A stretch of DNA of 64,000 bases, taken from the NCBI RefSeq assembly GCF_011043735.1, contig NZ_JAAKGV010000001.1:682001-746000 (forward strand), written 5' to 3'. The notes beneath the pieces are model-generated. The model was not told the origin of the DNA and did no database searches. It was given only the letters and a program-made list of their open reading frames with translations. Positions 25,931 through 35,208 of this stretch are shown piece after piece; position 1 is the stretch's first letter; the number at the start of each line of letters is the position of its first letter. The stretch is from Methylobacterium sp. DB0501 (GTDB lineage: Bacteria > Pseudomonadota > Alphaproteobacteria > Rhizobiales > Beijerinckiaceae). The position numbers and the translations under genes were made by a program.

Positions 25931-26929
25931 ATGACCCGTTATTGCTTCGAGGATCTCACGCCCGGGTTCCGGCTCGATTTCGGGCCTCTGGCGGTGAGCC
26001 GCGACGACATCGTGAACTTCGCCCGCGACTTCGATCCGCAGGGCTTCCATACCGACGAGGCCGCGGCCAAGGAGAGCTTCGTCGGCGGGCTGATTGCTTC
26101 CGGCTGGCATACCTGCGCGCTGGGCATGCGGCTCGTCGCCGACGGCTTCATCCTGCAATCGAGCTCGATGGGTTCGCCCGGCATCGAGGAGGTGCGCTGG
26201 CTGCGTCCGGTGCGCCCCGGCGATGCCCTGTCGATGCGCATGAGCGTCACCGAGAGCCGCCCCTCCGGCAGCAAGCCCGACCGCGGCTTCGTGCGGGTCC
26301 TGCTCGAGATCGGCAACGGGGCCGGCCAGCCGGTGATGACCCAGGATTTCTGGGCGATGTTCGGCCGCCGCGGGACGCCCCCGCTGCCGCCGCGCCCACG
26401 TCCGCCGGAGGAGCCGGCCCCGGCCGAGCTGCCCGAGGGCGAGGCGCTGCCGTCGGCTTATCTCGAGGACATGCCGCTGAACCGGCCCTTCGACCTCGGC
26501 GCGCACCACTTCACCCGCGACGACATCCTGCGGTTCGCCCGCGCCTTCGATCCGCAGCCGTTCCACGTCGACGAGGCCGCGGCCGCGCAGACGCATTTCG
26601 GGGGGCTCTGCGCCTCCGGCTGGCACACCGCCGCGGCCTGGATGAAGCGGATGGTGGCGGGCCGCGACCGCGGCCGGGCGCTCGCGATCCAGCGGGCTGA
26701 GCCGGTGGTCGAGGGCGGTCCCTCGCCGGGGTTTCGCGACCTGCAATGGCTGAAGCCGGTCTATGCCGGCGACACGATCCGCTACGACGTGACCCTGACC
26801 GAGGCCCGCCCCTCGCGCACCCGTCCGGGTTGGGGCGTCGTCAGCCACACGGCGACGGGGACCAACCAGCGCGGCGAGCCGGTGTTTCGCTTCGCGGGAG
26901 CGTGGCTGGCGCCGAGCCGGGGTTCCTAA
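25931..26929 (+). CDS. Tandem MaoC-like dehydratase-domain protein
   Basis: A 332-residue protein made of two MaoC hot-dog domains (about 1-150 and 165-330) joined by a proline-rich linker ([15 protein letters not shown]). Both halves carry the same signature: [25 protein letters not shown] in the first and [25 protein letters not shown] in the second, each with the Asp-His hydratase pair, then ASGWHT. Such proteins hydrate enoyl-CoA or related acyl esters, or act as double-hot-dog subunits. Substrate is unknown. It converges with mtnA and overlaps it by 4 bp. Confidence 0.88.
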   Translation: MTRYCFEDLTPGFRLDFGPLAVSRDDIVNFARDFDPQGFHTDEAAAKESFVGGLIASGWHTCALGMRLVADGFILQSSSMGSPGIEEVRWLRPVRPGDALSMRMSVTESRPSGSKPDRGFVRVLLEIGNGAGQPVMTQDFWAMFGRRGTPPLPPRPRPPEEPAPAELPEGEALPSAYLEDMPLNRPFDLGAHHFTRDDILRFARAFDPQPFHVDEAAAAQTHFGGLCASGWHTAAAWMKRMVAGRDRGRALAIQRAEPVVEGGPSPGFRDLQWLKPVYAGDTIRYDVTLTEARPSRTRPGWGVVSHTATGTNQRGEPVFRFAGAWLAPSRGS

Positions 26930-28023
26930 GCCGCCGCCCGCCGCTCCGGATAGAGACCCAGCAATCCCTCCGGCGTCGCCTCCGCCACGCCGCGCTCGGT
27001 GATGATGCCGGTCACGAGGCGGGCCGGCGTCACGTCGAAGGCCGGGTTCGCCACCGGGCTTCCGGGCGAGACCACCGCCACGGTGGCGAAGGCGCCGTCG
27101 TCGGTGCGGCCGGTGAGGTGGGTCACCTCGCGGGCGTCGCGCTCCTCGATCGGGATGCCGGCGACGCCGTCGGTCAGGGTCCAGTCGATGGTCGAGAACG
27201 GGAGCGCCGCGTAGAATGGCACGCCGCAATCGCGGGCGGCGAGCGCCTTCAGGTAGGTGCCGATCTTGTTGCAGACGTCGCCGGTCGCGGTGGTGCGATC
27301 CGAGCCGACGATGCAGAGATCGACCTGCCCGTGCTGCATCAGGTGCCCGCCGGCATTGTCGGCGATGACCGTATGGGGCACGCCGTGGGCGTTGAGCTCG
27401 AAGGCGGTGAGCGCCGCGCCCTGGTTGCGCGGCCTCGTCTCGTCGACCCACACATGGACGGGCAGCCCGGCATCGTGCGCGACGTAGATCGGGGCCAGCG
27501 CCGTGCCCCAATCGACGGTGGCGAGCCAGCCGGCATTGCAGTGGGTCAGCACGTTGACCGGCCCGTTCTTCTTGCGGGCGATGGCTGCGATCAAGGCCGC
27601 GCCGTGCTCGCCGATCGCCCGGCAGCTCGCCACGTCCTCGTCGGCGATGCGGGCGGCCTCCGCGAAAGCAGCGGCCTCGCGCTCCTTCGGGTTCAGAGGG
27701 TGCAGCACGCCTGCGACCCGGTCGAGGGCCCAAGCCAGGTTGATCGCGGTCGGCCGCGTCGCGGCGAGCCGCGCCTGCGCCCCGTCGAGGTTGCGGTCGG
27801 ACGGGTCCTCGCGCATCGCCAGCGCCAGGCCGTAGGCGGCGGTGGCGCCGATGAGCGGCGCGCCGCGCACGATCATGGTGCGGATGGCGATTGCGGCCTG
27901 CGCCTCGCTCCTCAGCGTCGTCGTCTCGAAGGCGAAGGGCAGGCGGGTCTGGTCGATCACGCAGATCCCCTCGCTGTCGGGCGCGGGGAAGATGGTGCGG
28001 TAGTGGCGGCCGTCGATCTTCAT
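26926..28023 (-). CDS. mtnA: S-methyl-5-thioribose-1-phosphate isomerase
   Basis: A 365-residue enzyme of the methionine salvage pathway that converts methylthioribose-1-phosphate to methylthioribulose-1-phosphate. The catalytic Cys is in NVLTHCNAG (about 170) and the catalytic Asp in [18 protein letters not shown] (about 248). [21 protein letters not shown] substrate motif is present near residue 50. It belongs to the eIF2B-alpha-like family. No other mtn gene lies in the window. It converges with the MaoC gene, with 4 bp shared. Confidence 0.95.
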   Translation of the reverse strand: MKIDGRHYRTIFPAPDSEGICVIDQTRLPFAFETTTLRSEAQAAIAIRTMIVRGAPLIGATAAYGLALAMREDPSDRNLDGAQARLAATRPTAINLAWALDRVAGVLHPLNPKEREAAAFAEAARIADEDVASCRAIGEHGAALIAAIARKKNGPVNVLTHCNAGWLATVDWGTALAPIYVAHDAGLPVHVWVDETRPRNQGAALTAFELNAHGVPHTVIADNAGGHLMQHGQVDLCIVGSDRTTATGDVCNKIGTYLKALAARDCGVPFYAALPFSTIDWTLTDGVAGIPIEERDAREVTHLTGRTDDGAFATVAVVSPGSPVANPAFDVTPARLVTGIITERGVAEATPEGLLGLYPERRAAA

Positions 28024-28221
28024 GGGCGGGGGTTTAGCACGAAAGGCGGGGAGGGGGAGCCGGCGGGATGGCGCGCCGTCACGCCCAGGCGTCGGATACC
28101 CCTTCGCGACGAGGCATGCGCCTCGATCCAGCCCGGCGGAAGGATCGTTCCGGCTTCCGAAGACGCCGAGCCATCACACGGGCATCGGTGCCACACTGTC
28201 GATCGGGATCCGGTGATCGTC

Positions 28222-28462
28222 ATGAAGGCTATGGTCTTGCCCGATGGGAACCTCAGTCTGCCCGCTGCCCTGCGCGAGAGGCACGGCCTCGCGCAGGGGG
28301 GAAGTCCTGGTCGAGGATACCGGCGATGCGATCGTCCTGCGCACTCTGGATCAGGCCGTCGCCCGGGCACAAGCCGTGAGCCGCCGCTTGGTCGAGGGCC
28401 GGGCCGGTGCGACGGTCGACGACTTTCTCGCAAGCCGTGCCGGTGACACCGGGGCCGAATGA
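28222..28462 (+). pseudogene. vapB: VapB-type (AbrB/SpoVT) antitoxin, frameshifted
   Basis: The ATG at 28222 gives MKAMVLPDGNLSLPAALRER, an AbrB-type DNA-binding start, up to a run of six G at about 28296-28301. The rest of the family sequence (GEVLVEDTGDAIVLRTLDQ, then the toxin-binding tail with VDDFLASR) continues in the next frame to 28462. One fewer G would restore a 79-residue antitoxin. The change could be a true mutation or a homopolymer sequencing error. The end overlaps the vapC start (ATGA), as in intact vapBC operons. Confidence 0.75.
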
Positions 28463-28948
28463 GCGCCTTCGTTCTGGACGCCTCGGCCCCTCCTGGCCCT
28501 GCTGCTCGACGAACCGGGCGCGGATCGCGTCAAGGCCGTCGTCGATGGCGCCGCCTTGGGGGCCGTGAACTGGGCGGAGGTCGTCCGCCACGACGCCAAG
28601 CTCGGCGCGGCGCGCTCCGACATCGAGGCGATGCTGCGGCCGCTCCCGATCGGGGTCGTGCCGGCGGATGCGGATCTGTCCGTTGCCGCCGGCATGCTGA
28701 GGCCGATCACGCTGCATCTCGGCTAAGCAGATTTCGCAAAAGTGGCCGCCGGTTTTGCGGCAAAAATCTGTGACACAACAACCTAAGCGGACGAAGCGTT
28801 GGCCGGCCAACGCAAGTCTGCTTAGTCGCCGGGCGACCGCGACTGCCTGGCTTTGGCCAGGCGGGAGGGCGCGACGGCGCTGACGGCCGAGCGGCGCTGG
28901 CGCGACCTCGCAGCCGCCGTTGCCGTACAGGTCGAAACCATCCGCTGA
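28459..28948 (+). pseudogene. vapC: VapC PIN-domain toxin remnant, frameshifted and split by a repeat
   Basis: The start MSAFVLDASA has the first PIN aspartate. An extra C in the CCCC run near 28488 shifts the frame; reading on in the next frame gives ALLALLLDEPGADRVKAVV and the second acidic residue in VNWAEVVRHDAKLG. The domain is then stopped by a ~97-bp palindromic repeat (28726-28822) that adds a TAA. The PIN C-terminus (GDRDCLALARREGATALTAE, with the last aspartates) resumes after the repeat and ends at 28948. Two lesions plus a damaged antitoxin make this a dead toxin-antitoxin module. Confidence 0.8.
28726..28822. repeat. Palindromic intergenic repeat, copy 1 (inside vapC)
   Basis: A 97-bp core, AGCAGATTTCGC...TCTGCT, with CTAAGCAGA / TCTGCTTAG perfect 9-bp terminal inverted repeats if flanks are included (28723-28825). 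It contains an inner 18-bp perfect palindrome GCGTTGGCCGGCCAACGC and a TTTTGCGGCAAAA-like motif. Its reverse complement matches 39897-39996 at roughly four of five positions. The AAAAGTGG-CCGGTTTTGCGG portion resembles known Hyphomicrobiales palindromic elements (RIME/Bru-RS type), judged from memory. Confidence 0.85.
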
Positions 28949-28986
28949 CGAGGCGGGACGCCACCCGGCAATCCCGCCCCACGCTG

Positions 28987-30585
28987 TCAAAACCGCACCG
29001 CCCGCGCCCGCTTCACCTGCGGGATCGCCTCGATCGCCCGCAGCAAGTCGGGCGAGACCGCCTCGTCGATGGCGGCAAAGCAGATCGCGTCGCCGCCCGG
29101 CCGGTCGCGGCCGAGATGGAAGGTGGCGACGTTGACGCCGGCCTCGCCCATCAGCGTGCCGAAGCGGCCGATGAAGCCGGGCTGGTCGGCGTTGCGGATG
29201 TAGAGCATGTGCGGCGCCACCGCGGCTTCCAGCGCGATGCCGCGGATCTCGACGAAGCGCGGGCGGCCGTCGCCGAACACCGTGCCGGCGGCGTCGCGGG
29301 GCATGTCCTCGGCCTCGATCGTGAGGTGGAGGCGCGAGGCGTAGGGCCCTCCGACCGTGGTGCGGGTCGCGGTCTCGACCTGGATGCCGCGGGCCCGCGC
29401 CACCTCGATCGCCGAGACCATGTTGACGCCCTCCAGGAACGGCCGCAGCGCGCCGGTGACGGCGGCGGCGGTGAGCGCCTTGGTGTTCAGCTCCGCCGCC
29501 TCGCCCTCGTAGATGAGGCGGATGCCGCGGATCGGCGCCTCGGTGAGCTGGCCGAGGAACGAGCCCAGCTGCTCGGCCAGCGTCACGTAGGGCCGCAGGC
29601 GCGGCGCCTCCTCGGCGGAGATCGACGGGAAGTTGACTGCGTTGCGGATCGCACCGTGCAGCAGGTAGTCGCTCATCTGCTCGGCGACCTGGAGCGCCAC
29701 GTTCTCCTGCGCCTCGGTCGTCGAGGCGCCGAGATGCGGCGTGCAGACCATGTTCGGGTGGCCGAACAGCACGTTCTCCTTCGCCGGCTCCTCGGTGAAC
29801 ACGTCGAAGGCCGCCCCCGCGACATGGCCGGAGTCGAGGGCGGCGCGCAGCGCCACCTCGTCCACGAGGCCGCCGCGGGCACAGTTGACGATCCGCACCC
29901 CGGGCTTGGTGCGCGCCAGCGCCTCGGCCGAGAGGATGTTGCGGGTCTTGTCGGTGAGCGGCACGTGCAGGGTGATGACGTCGGCCCGCCGCAGCAGCTC
30001 GTCGAGCTCGACCTTCTCGACGCCGAGCGCCACGGCGCGCTCGGGGGTCAGGAACGGGTCGTAGGCGATGACCCGCATCCGCAGGCCGATGCCGCGATCG
30101 GCCACGATGGCGCCGATATTGCCGCAGCCGATGACGCCGAGGGTCTTGGCGGTCAGCTCGATGCCGAGGAAGCGGTTCTTCTCCCAGCGCCCGGCTTGGG
30201 TCGAGGCATCGGCCTGCGGGATCTGGCGGGCGAGCGACAGCATCAGGGCGATGGCGTGCTCGGCCGTCGTCACGGCGTTGCCGTGCGGCGTGTTCATCAC
30301 GATCACGCCGCGGGCGGTGGCCGTCGGCACGTCGATCGTGTCGACGCCGATGCCGGCCCGGCCGATCACCGAAAGCCGCCCGGCCCGCTCCAGCAGCGCA
30401 GCGGTGACCCGGGTGGTCGAGCGGACGGCGAGGCCGTCATACTCGCCGATGGCGGCGGCCAGCGCCTCCTTGTCCTTGCCCAGTTCCGGGCGGAGATCGG
30501 CCTGGATCCCGCGCTCGCGGAAGATCGCGACGGCGGCGGGGGAGAGGGTGTCGGAGATCAGGACTTTTTTGATGGGAATGGGCAT
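28987..30585 (-). CDS. serA: D-3-phosphoglycerate dehydrogenase
   Basis: A 532-residue long-form PGDH, first enzyme of serine synthesis (3-phosphoglycerate to phosphohydroxypyruvate with NAD). The start MPIPIKKVLISDTLSPAAVA, nucleotide-binding GVIGCGNIG (about 147-155), catalytic Arg/Glu region (VNCARGGLVDE) and His in TPHLGASTTEAQENVA (about 280) are all present; an intervening ASB domain (about 320-455) and a C-terminal ACT domain (about 458-532, LYIRNADQPGFIGRFGTL) follow. The ATG at 30585 was chosen by family N-terminus. It is 217 bp downstream of serC on the same strand. Confidence 0.97.
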   Translation of the reverse strand: MPIPIKKVLISDTLSPAAVAIFRERGIQADLRPELGKDKEALAAAIGEYDGLAVRSTTRVTAALLERAGRLSVIGRAGIGVDTIDVPTATARGVIVMNTPHGNAVTTAEHAIALMLSLARQIPQADASTQAGRWEKNRFLGIELTAKTLGVIGCGNIGAIVADRGIGLRMRVIAYDPFLTPERAVALGVEKVELDELLRRADVITLHVPLTDKTRNILSAEALARTKPGVRIVNCARGGLVDEVALRAALDSGHVAGAAFDVFTEEPAKENVLFGHPNMVCTPHLGASTTEAQENVALQVAEQMSDYLLHGAIRNAVNFPSISAEEAPRLRPYVTLAEQLGSFLGQLTEAPIRGIRLIYEGEAAELNTKALTAAAVTGALRPFLEGVNMVSAIEVARARGIQVETATRTTVGGPYASRLHLTIEAEDMPRDAAGTVFGDGRPRFVEIRGIALEAAVAPHMLYIRNADQPGFIGRFGTLMGEAGVNVATFHLGRDRPGGDAICFAAIDEAVSPDLLRAIEAIPQVKRARAVRF

Positions 30586-30673
30586 GGCGGCCTCTAACGG
30601 GTGTGCGCCATTGCCCCGCCTGGGAGCGGGTCGGCCGGGGGCTCGCGCAGTCACACTGGGTCGCGCGCATCCT

Positions 30674-30697
30674 CCTCTCCCCGCGGGCGGGGAGAGG
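30674..30697. other. GC-rich hairpin between serC and serA
   Basis: CCTCTCCCCGC (30674-30684) pairs perfectly with GCGGGGAGAGG (30687-30697), a 2-nt loop. A similar CTCTC/GAGAG hairpin occurs at 48456-48477. No T-run follows. It could lower serA expression relative to serC or belong to a dispersed hairpin family. Confidence 0.5.
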
Positions 30698-30802
30698 GGA
30701 AAGCCCGCGCTTCATTCGGCGATGTGTGATCCTCGCAGCCCGCGCCCGGCCGACGCCGGTCCCTGCGGGGCTCCGGCGCCTATGACGGCGATGACGGGCG
30801 TA

Positions 30803-31972
30803 TCAGGCCGCCTGGGTCAGGCGGGCCTTCTCCTGGGCGAAGGCCCAGTCGAGCCACGGCGTCAGGGCCTCGAGATCCGAGGCCTCGACCGTGGCGCCGC
30901 ACCAGATCCGCAGGCCGGGGGGTGCGTCGCGGTAGGCGCCGATATCGAGGGCGACGCCCTCGCGCTCCAGGCTGGTGGCGATGCCCTTGGCGACGGCGGC
31001 CACGGCCTCGGGGCCGCGCCCGACCACGTCGGGATCGCTCACCACCAGGCAGACGCTGGTGTTGGAGGCCGTCGCCGGATCCTCGGCGAGGTTGGCGATC
31101 CACGGGGTGCGGGCGACCCAGTCGGCGATCACGCCGGCGTTGCGGTCGGCGCGCCCCCGCAGGGCGGCCAGACCGCCGAGCGTGTCGGCCCAGCGCAGGG
31201 CGTCGATATAGTCCTCGACCGCCAGCATCGACGGCGTGTTGATGGTCTCGCCCTGGAAAATGCCCTCGATCAGCTTCCCGCCCTTGGTCATGCGGAAGAT
31301 CTTCGGCATCGGCCAGGCCGGGACGTGGCTCTCGAGCCGCGCGACGGCGCGGGGCGAGAGGATCAGCATGCCGTGGGCCGCCTCGCCGCCGAGCACCTTC
31401 TGCCAGGAGAAGGTGACGACATCGAGCTTCGCCCAGTCGAGGTCCTGCGCGAAGGCCGCCGAGGTGGCGTCGCAGATCGTCAGCCCCTCGCGGTCGGCGG
31501 CGATCCAGTCGGCGTCCGGCACGCGCACGCCCGAGGTGGTGCCGTTCCAGGTGAAGACCACGTCGCGGGTGCGGGTGTCGACCGTGGAGAGGTCGGGCAG
31601 GCGGCCGTAGGGCGCCTTGATGACGCGGGCGTCGAGCTTGAGCTGCTTGATCGCGTCGGTGACCCAGGTCTCGCCGAAGGATTCCCAGGCCAGCATGTCG
31701 ACCGGGCGGGCGCCGAGCAGCGACCACATCGCCATTTCGACGGCGCCGGTGTCGGAGGCCGGCACGATGCCGATGCGGTACTCGGCCGGGACCTGCAGCA
31801 CCGTGCGGGTGAGGTCGATCGCTTCCTTGAGCTTGGCCTTGCCGAGCTTCGCCCGGTGTGAGCGGCCGAGCGCCGCGTCGGAGAGGGCCTCGGGCGTCCA
31901 GCCGGGGCGCTTGGCGCAGGGTCCGGACGAGAAGAAGGGCGCGCGCGGGCGCGCCGCGGGGCGGGTCGTCAT
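30803..31972 (-). CDS. serC: Phosphoserine aminotransferase
   Basis: A 389-residue class V PLP aminotransferase, second step of serine synthesis and also used for PLP synthesis. The start [19 protein letters not shown] is typical of the alphaproteobacterial form; PLP lysine is in [17 protein letters not shown] (about 193), and [10 protein letters not shown] and [13 protein letters not shown] are family motifs. The start at 31972 is preferred because GGAAGG abuts the earlier in-frame ATG at 31984 with no spacing but lies about 12 nt from this one. It precedes serA on the same strand. Confidence 0.95.
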   Translation of the reverse strand: MTTRPAARPRAPFFSSGPCAKRPGWTPEALSDAALGRSHRAKLGKAKLKEAIDLTRTVLQVPAEYRIGIVPASDTGAVEMAMWSLLGARPVDMLAWESFGETWVTDAIKQLKLDARVIKAPYGRLPDLSTVDTRTRDVVFTWNGTTSGVRVPDADWIAADREGLTICDATSAAFAQDLDWAKLDVVTFSWQKVLGGEAAHGMLILSPRAVARLESHVPAWPMPKIFRMTKGGKLIEGIFQGETINTPSMLAVEDYIDALRWADTLGGLAALRGRADRNAGVIADWVARTPWIANLAEDPATASNTSVCLVVSDPDVVGRGPEAVAAVAKGIATSLEREGVALDIGAYRDAPPGLRIWCGATVEASDLEALTPWLDWAFAQEKARLTQAA

Positions 31973-32055
31973 GCTGGTGTCCATCCTTCCAGATGGGCGC
32001 CTCTCGGTGGGGAGAGGTGTCCCGCCGACCCGGATGCGCCAGCCGGGACCCGGCG

Positions 32056-32292
32056 TCAAGACCTCGCGCCACGCGGGGGCGGCGGGGTGACGCGGGCGAG
32101 GTGGGCGCGATGGGCCGCGAGATCGGACTGGAAGTCGGCGAGGAGGGCATGGGCCAGATCTGCGACGCGTCCGCCCTTCGGGCCGAGCCGTGCGACCAGG
32201 GCGCGCTGGCGCAGCACCCGGGCCTCCGCCTCGATGACGTGGCGCAGGGCCATCTGGAGATCCGTCTCACGGTGAGGAGCGGCCGCGTTCAT
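32056..32292 (-). CDS. Small conserved-looking hypothetical protein
   Basis: A 78-residue, predicted helical, Ala/Arg/Leu-rich protein: [20 protein letters not shown], then [16 protein letters not shown] and a C-terminal half with [18 protein letters not shown] strong AGGAAGG site precedes the ATG by 9 nt. It lies 83 bp upstream of serC on the same strand and may be cotranscribed. Heptad-like spacing suggests a coiled coil. No family is recognised. Confidence 0.55.
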   Translation of the reverse strand: MNAAAPHRETDLQMALRHVIEAEARVLRQRALVARLGPKGGRVADLAHALLADFQSDLAAHRAHLARVTPPPPRGARS

Positions 32293-32448
32293 GGCGGAGC
32301 CTTCCTGCCGCGGGCCCGGCCACGGTCGGGCGGGGGCGATGGGGGGCGGCCTGTGGAACGCGCAGCCCACCCCGCAGGATCCCGGTCGCTCTGGCATGGG
32401 CCGGTCCGTCCGGATAGGACGAGGCGGGACCGCGCGAGACGGGGTGAG

Positions 32449-33153
32449 ATGGACGAGTTCGGGCGTGCCCTGGGACTGGCGGTCGCGATGATCCTGCGGG
32501 CGGATCCGGACCTCGTCGCCATCGTCGGCCTGTCGCTGCGCGTCAGCCTCACGGCGGCGGCGCTGGGCTTCGTGCTGGGCGCGCCGCTCGGGGCGCTGCT
32601 CGCCGCGACCCGCTTTCCCGGCCGCAGCGCGCTGCTCGTGCTTCTCAACGCGCTCCTCGGCCTGCCGCCGGTGGTGGTGGGACTGGTGCTCTACCTGCTG
32701 GTCTCGCGCTCCGGGCCGCTCGGGAGCTTCGGCCTGCTGTTCACGCCCGGCGCGATGGTGATCGCGCAAGGCGCGCTCGCCCTGCCGATCGTCGCGGCGC
32801 TCGCGCACCGCACCTGCGAGGCCCTGTGGGCGGAGTACGGCGACGCGCTGCGGGTCGACGGGGTGGGGGCCGGGCACGCGGCCCTGATCCTGCTCGCGAT
32901 GGCGCCGGCCCCCCTCGTCACCGCCTTCCTGGCGGCGTTCGGCCGGGCGATCGCCGAGGTCGGCGCCATCCTGATGGTGGGGGGCAACATCCGCGGCTAC
33001 ACCCGCACCATGACGACCAGCATCGCCCTGGAGACGAGCCGCGGCGACCTCGCGCTGGCGCTCGGCCTCGGGCTCGTCCTCGTCAGCCTGACGCTGGTGG
33101 TGAGCGCCGCCGCCTTCGGGCTCAACCGGGTGGCGGCACTCCCGAGGGCGTGA
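32449..33153 (+). CDS. tupB: Tungstate-type ABC transporter permease (TupB-like)
   Basis: A 234-residue inner-membrane permease with about five to six helices and a BPD_transp_1 domain. The EAA-like loop is near EALWAEYGDALRVDGVGAGHAA (about 122-145), and AEVGAILMVGGNIRGYTRTMTTSIALE (about 170-197) is characteristic of TupB/ModB-like permeases for tungstate. It would form the pore of an anion importer. The binding protein gene lies head-to-tail-opposed just downstream; no ATPase gene (tupC) was found in the window, so the ATPase must be elsewhere. The start is the ATG next to GGGGTGAG. Confidence 0.87.
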   Translation: MDEFGRALGLAVAMILRADPDLVAIVGLSLRVSLTAAALGFVLGAPLGALLAATRFPGRSALLVLLNALLGLPPVVVGLVLYLLVSRSGPLGSFGLLFTPGAMVIAQGALALPIVAALAHRTCEALWAEYGDALRVDGVGAGHAALILLAMAPAPLVTAFLAAFGRAIAEVGAILMVGGNIRGYTRTMTTSIALETSRGDLALALGLGLVLVSLTLVVSAAAFGLNRVAALPRA

Positions 33154-33154
33154 G

Positions 33155-33994
33155 CTACTGGCTCGGCATCGTGCCGGCGGGGAAGAACAGCTGCTCGCCG
33201 TTGATCTTGAACGAGGCGATCGCCGCCCGGCCGCGCTCCGAGGTCAGCCATTCGTGCCAGATCCTGGCGTCGGCCGCGTGGATCTGCGGATTCTTGGCGG
33301 GGTTCACCAGGATCGAGCCGTAGGGGTTGAACAGGGCCGGATCGCCCTGGACCAGGATCACGAGGTTCTGGCGGTTCTTGAAGCTCGCCCAGGTCGCCCG
33401 GTCCGTCAGTGTGTAGGCGTCCATCGCGGCCGCCGCGTTCAGGGTCGGGCCCATGCCCTGGCCGAGTTCGCGGTAGCTCGCCCCGATGCCGCGGGCCTCG
33501 ATGCCGGCCTTCTTCCACAGCCGCAGCTCGGTGCGGTTGGTGCCGCTGTCGTCGCCGCGGCTGGCGAAGGGCGCCTTGGCGCGGGCGATGCGGGCCAGCG
33601 CCTCCGTGGCGTCCCGCCCGCCCTTGATACCGGCCGGGTCGGCGGCGGGGCCGACGATCACGAAGTCGTTCGCCATCACGTCGCGGCGATCGAGGCCGTG
33701 GCCCTCGGCGACGAACTTGTCCTCGCCCGGCCGGTCGTGGACGAGCAGCGCGTCGGCGTCGCCCTTGGCGCCGATGGCGAGCGCCTGGCCGGTGCCGACC
33801 GCGACGACGCGCACGGTGATGCCGGTCTCGCGCTGGAAGATCGGCAGCAGGTGGCCGAACAGACCCGACTGCTCGGTCGAGGTGGTGGAGGCCAGCGTGA
33901 TCGCCCGCTCCTGCGCGGCGGCCGGCAGGGACAGGGCGGGCGCGGCGAGCAGCAGGGCCAGGAATGCGAGGCGACGGGAGATCGGGGGGCGCAC
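33155..33994 (-). CDS. tupA: Tungstate-type ABC transporter substrate-binding protein (TupA-like)
   Basis: A 279-residue periplasmic binding protein with a signal peptide (SRRLAFLALLLAAPALSLPAAAQ). The TupA ligand motif TTSTEQSGL is at about 36-44, and VGTGQALAIGAKGDADALLVHD, ASRGDDSGTNRTELRLWK and MDAYTLTDRATW complete the family pattern. It captures tungstate (possibly molybdate) for the TupB pore. GTG start at 33994 has GGAG 8 nt upstream. It converges with tupB, only 1 bp between stops, an unusual arrangement for a transporter pair. Confidence 0.9.
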   Translation of the reverse strand: MRPPISRRLAFLALLLAAPALSLPAAAQERAITLASTTSTEQSGLFGHLLPIFQRETGITVRVVAVGTGQALAIGAKGDADALLVHDRPGEDKFVAEGHGLDRRDVMANDFVIVGPAADPAGIKGGRDATEALARIARAKAPFASRGDDSGTNRTELRLWKKAGIEARGIGASYRELGQGMGPTLNAAAAMDAYTLTDRATWASFKNRQNLVILVQGDPALFNPYGSILVNPAKNPQIHAADARIWHEWLTSERGRAAIASFKINGEQLFFPAGTMPSQ

Positions 33995-34317
33995 GGGCGG
34001 GCTCCGGTTGGGGTCTCCCGGCGAGCGATACCCCGCGGCTCCCGCCCTGCGCCAGGGTCAATCGGTCCCGATCCGGCGGCGGCGTGATCGCGGGTCCTGC
34101 CGTCGCGCTCCGCATCCCGGTCAAGGCCCAGGATCGCCGCCCACATCGCCGCCCACCTCAACGGCCGGCATCGTCGCCGCCCTTCCTGTCGGCAGGGCCT
34201 CTCCCCTCGGCGAGAAGTCCGGCCTCCCGCGTCCCGACGAATTCCGGCCGCGCTCCGACATGTCGAGGAGCGGCCCCCCGATCGCCACCAGGGCGTCGAA
34301 GAGTTCGGTGCCGTTCA
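33995..34317. other. Gene-free stretch between tupA and trmD
   Basis: No supported gene. It holds one tandem duplication of ATCGCCGCCCAC (34133-34144 and 34145-34156). A 66-codon minus-strand frame that begins over the trmD stop has no recognisable features. Confidence 0.5.
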
Positions 34318-35046
34318 TCACGTCCGCGACGGCGCCGTCACTTCCCGCTGCACCAGGTCCGGACGCCGCTCGCGGGTGATGCGGGCGGATTCCGCTGCGC
34401 GCCAGCGGGCGATCGCCGCATGGTTGCCGCCGGTGAGCACGTCCGGGATGCCGCGCCCTTCCCAGTCTCGCGGCCGGGTGTAGTGCGGGTATTCGAGGGC
34501 GCCGCCCTCGAAGCTCTCCTCGACGCCGGAGGCGTGCTTGCCCATCGTGCCGGGCAGGAGGCGCACGCAGGCATCGAGCACCACCAGGGCCGCGGGCTCG
34601 CCGCCCGACAGCACGTAGTCGCCGATCGAGACCTCCTCCAGCCCGCGGCCGGCGATCACCCGCTCGTCGACGCCCTCGAACCGGCCGCAGACCACGATCA
34701 CTCCCGGCCCCTCCGCCAGCGCCCGGACCCGGGCCTGGCTCAGCGGACGGCCGCGCGGGCTCATCAGCAGGCGCGGGCGAGGGTCGTCGGCGGGGGAAGC
34801 GGCATCGATCGCCGCCGCGAGCACGTCGCAGCGCAGCACCATCCCGGCCCCGCCCCCGGCCGGGGTGTCGTCCACCGCCCGGTGCCGGCCGATGCCGTGG
34901 TCGCGGATGTTGCGCGCCTCCAGGCTCCAGGCGCCCCGCGCCAGGGCGTCGCCGGCGAGCGACAGGCCGAGATGGCCGGGAAACATCTCGGGGTAGAGGG
35001 TCAGGACCGTGGCGCGCCAGGGCGCCTGAGGAGCGGGGGAGGTCAT
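34318..35046 (-). CDS. trmD: tRNA (guanine37-N1)-methyltransferase
   Basis: A 242-residue SPOUT methyltransferase that makes m1G37 in tRNAs to prevent frameshifting. Motifs: [16 protein letters not shown] at the N-terminus, [19 protein letters not shown] (about 59-77), the knot with [15 protein letters not shown] and [20 protein letters not shown], and [15 protein letters not shown] near the C-terminus. Length is normal. In many bacteria it sits with rpsP, rimM and rplS; here those neighbours are absent from both sides, so the operon is broken up. Confidence 0.96.
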   Translation of the reverse strand: MTSPAPQAPWRATVLTLYPEMFPGHLGLSLAGDALARGAWSLEARNIRDHGIGRHRAVDDTPAGGGAGMVLRCDVLAAAIDAASPADDPRPRLLMSPRGRPLSQARVRALAEGPGVIVVCGRFEGVDERVIAGRGLEEVSIGDYVLSGGEPAALVVLDACVRLLPGTMGKHASGVEESFEGGALEYPHYTRPRDWEGRGIPDVLTGGNHAAIARWRAAESARITRERRPDLVQREVTAPSRT

Positions 35047-35208
35047 GCGGGTTGATGGCCCCGGCGGGGCGGGGCGGTCAACCGGGGAGGGGCGCGCTGG
35101 CCGGGTCCCTCCTGGCGGGTATGACGCCCTCCGGTCGTGCCGGGGCCGAAAGCGGAGCCCGGAACGATCTCACCGGATGTCGATTTCCGCCGCGACCGCG
35201 AAGCGATC

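Noticed and set aside
28723..28825. Insertion sequence or MITE of a known IS family
   Set aside because: Terminal repeats exist, but there is no transposase and no clear target-site duplication, so only a palindromic repeat is claimed.
34121..34321. 66-codon minus-strand frame overlapping the trmD stop
   Set aside because: No family pattern, low complexity, and a tandem repeat within it; probably not a gene.
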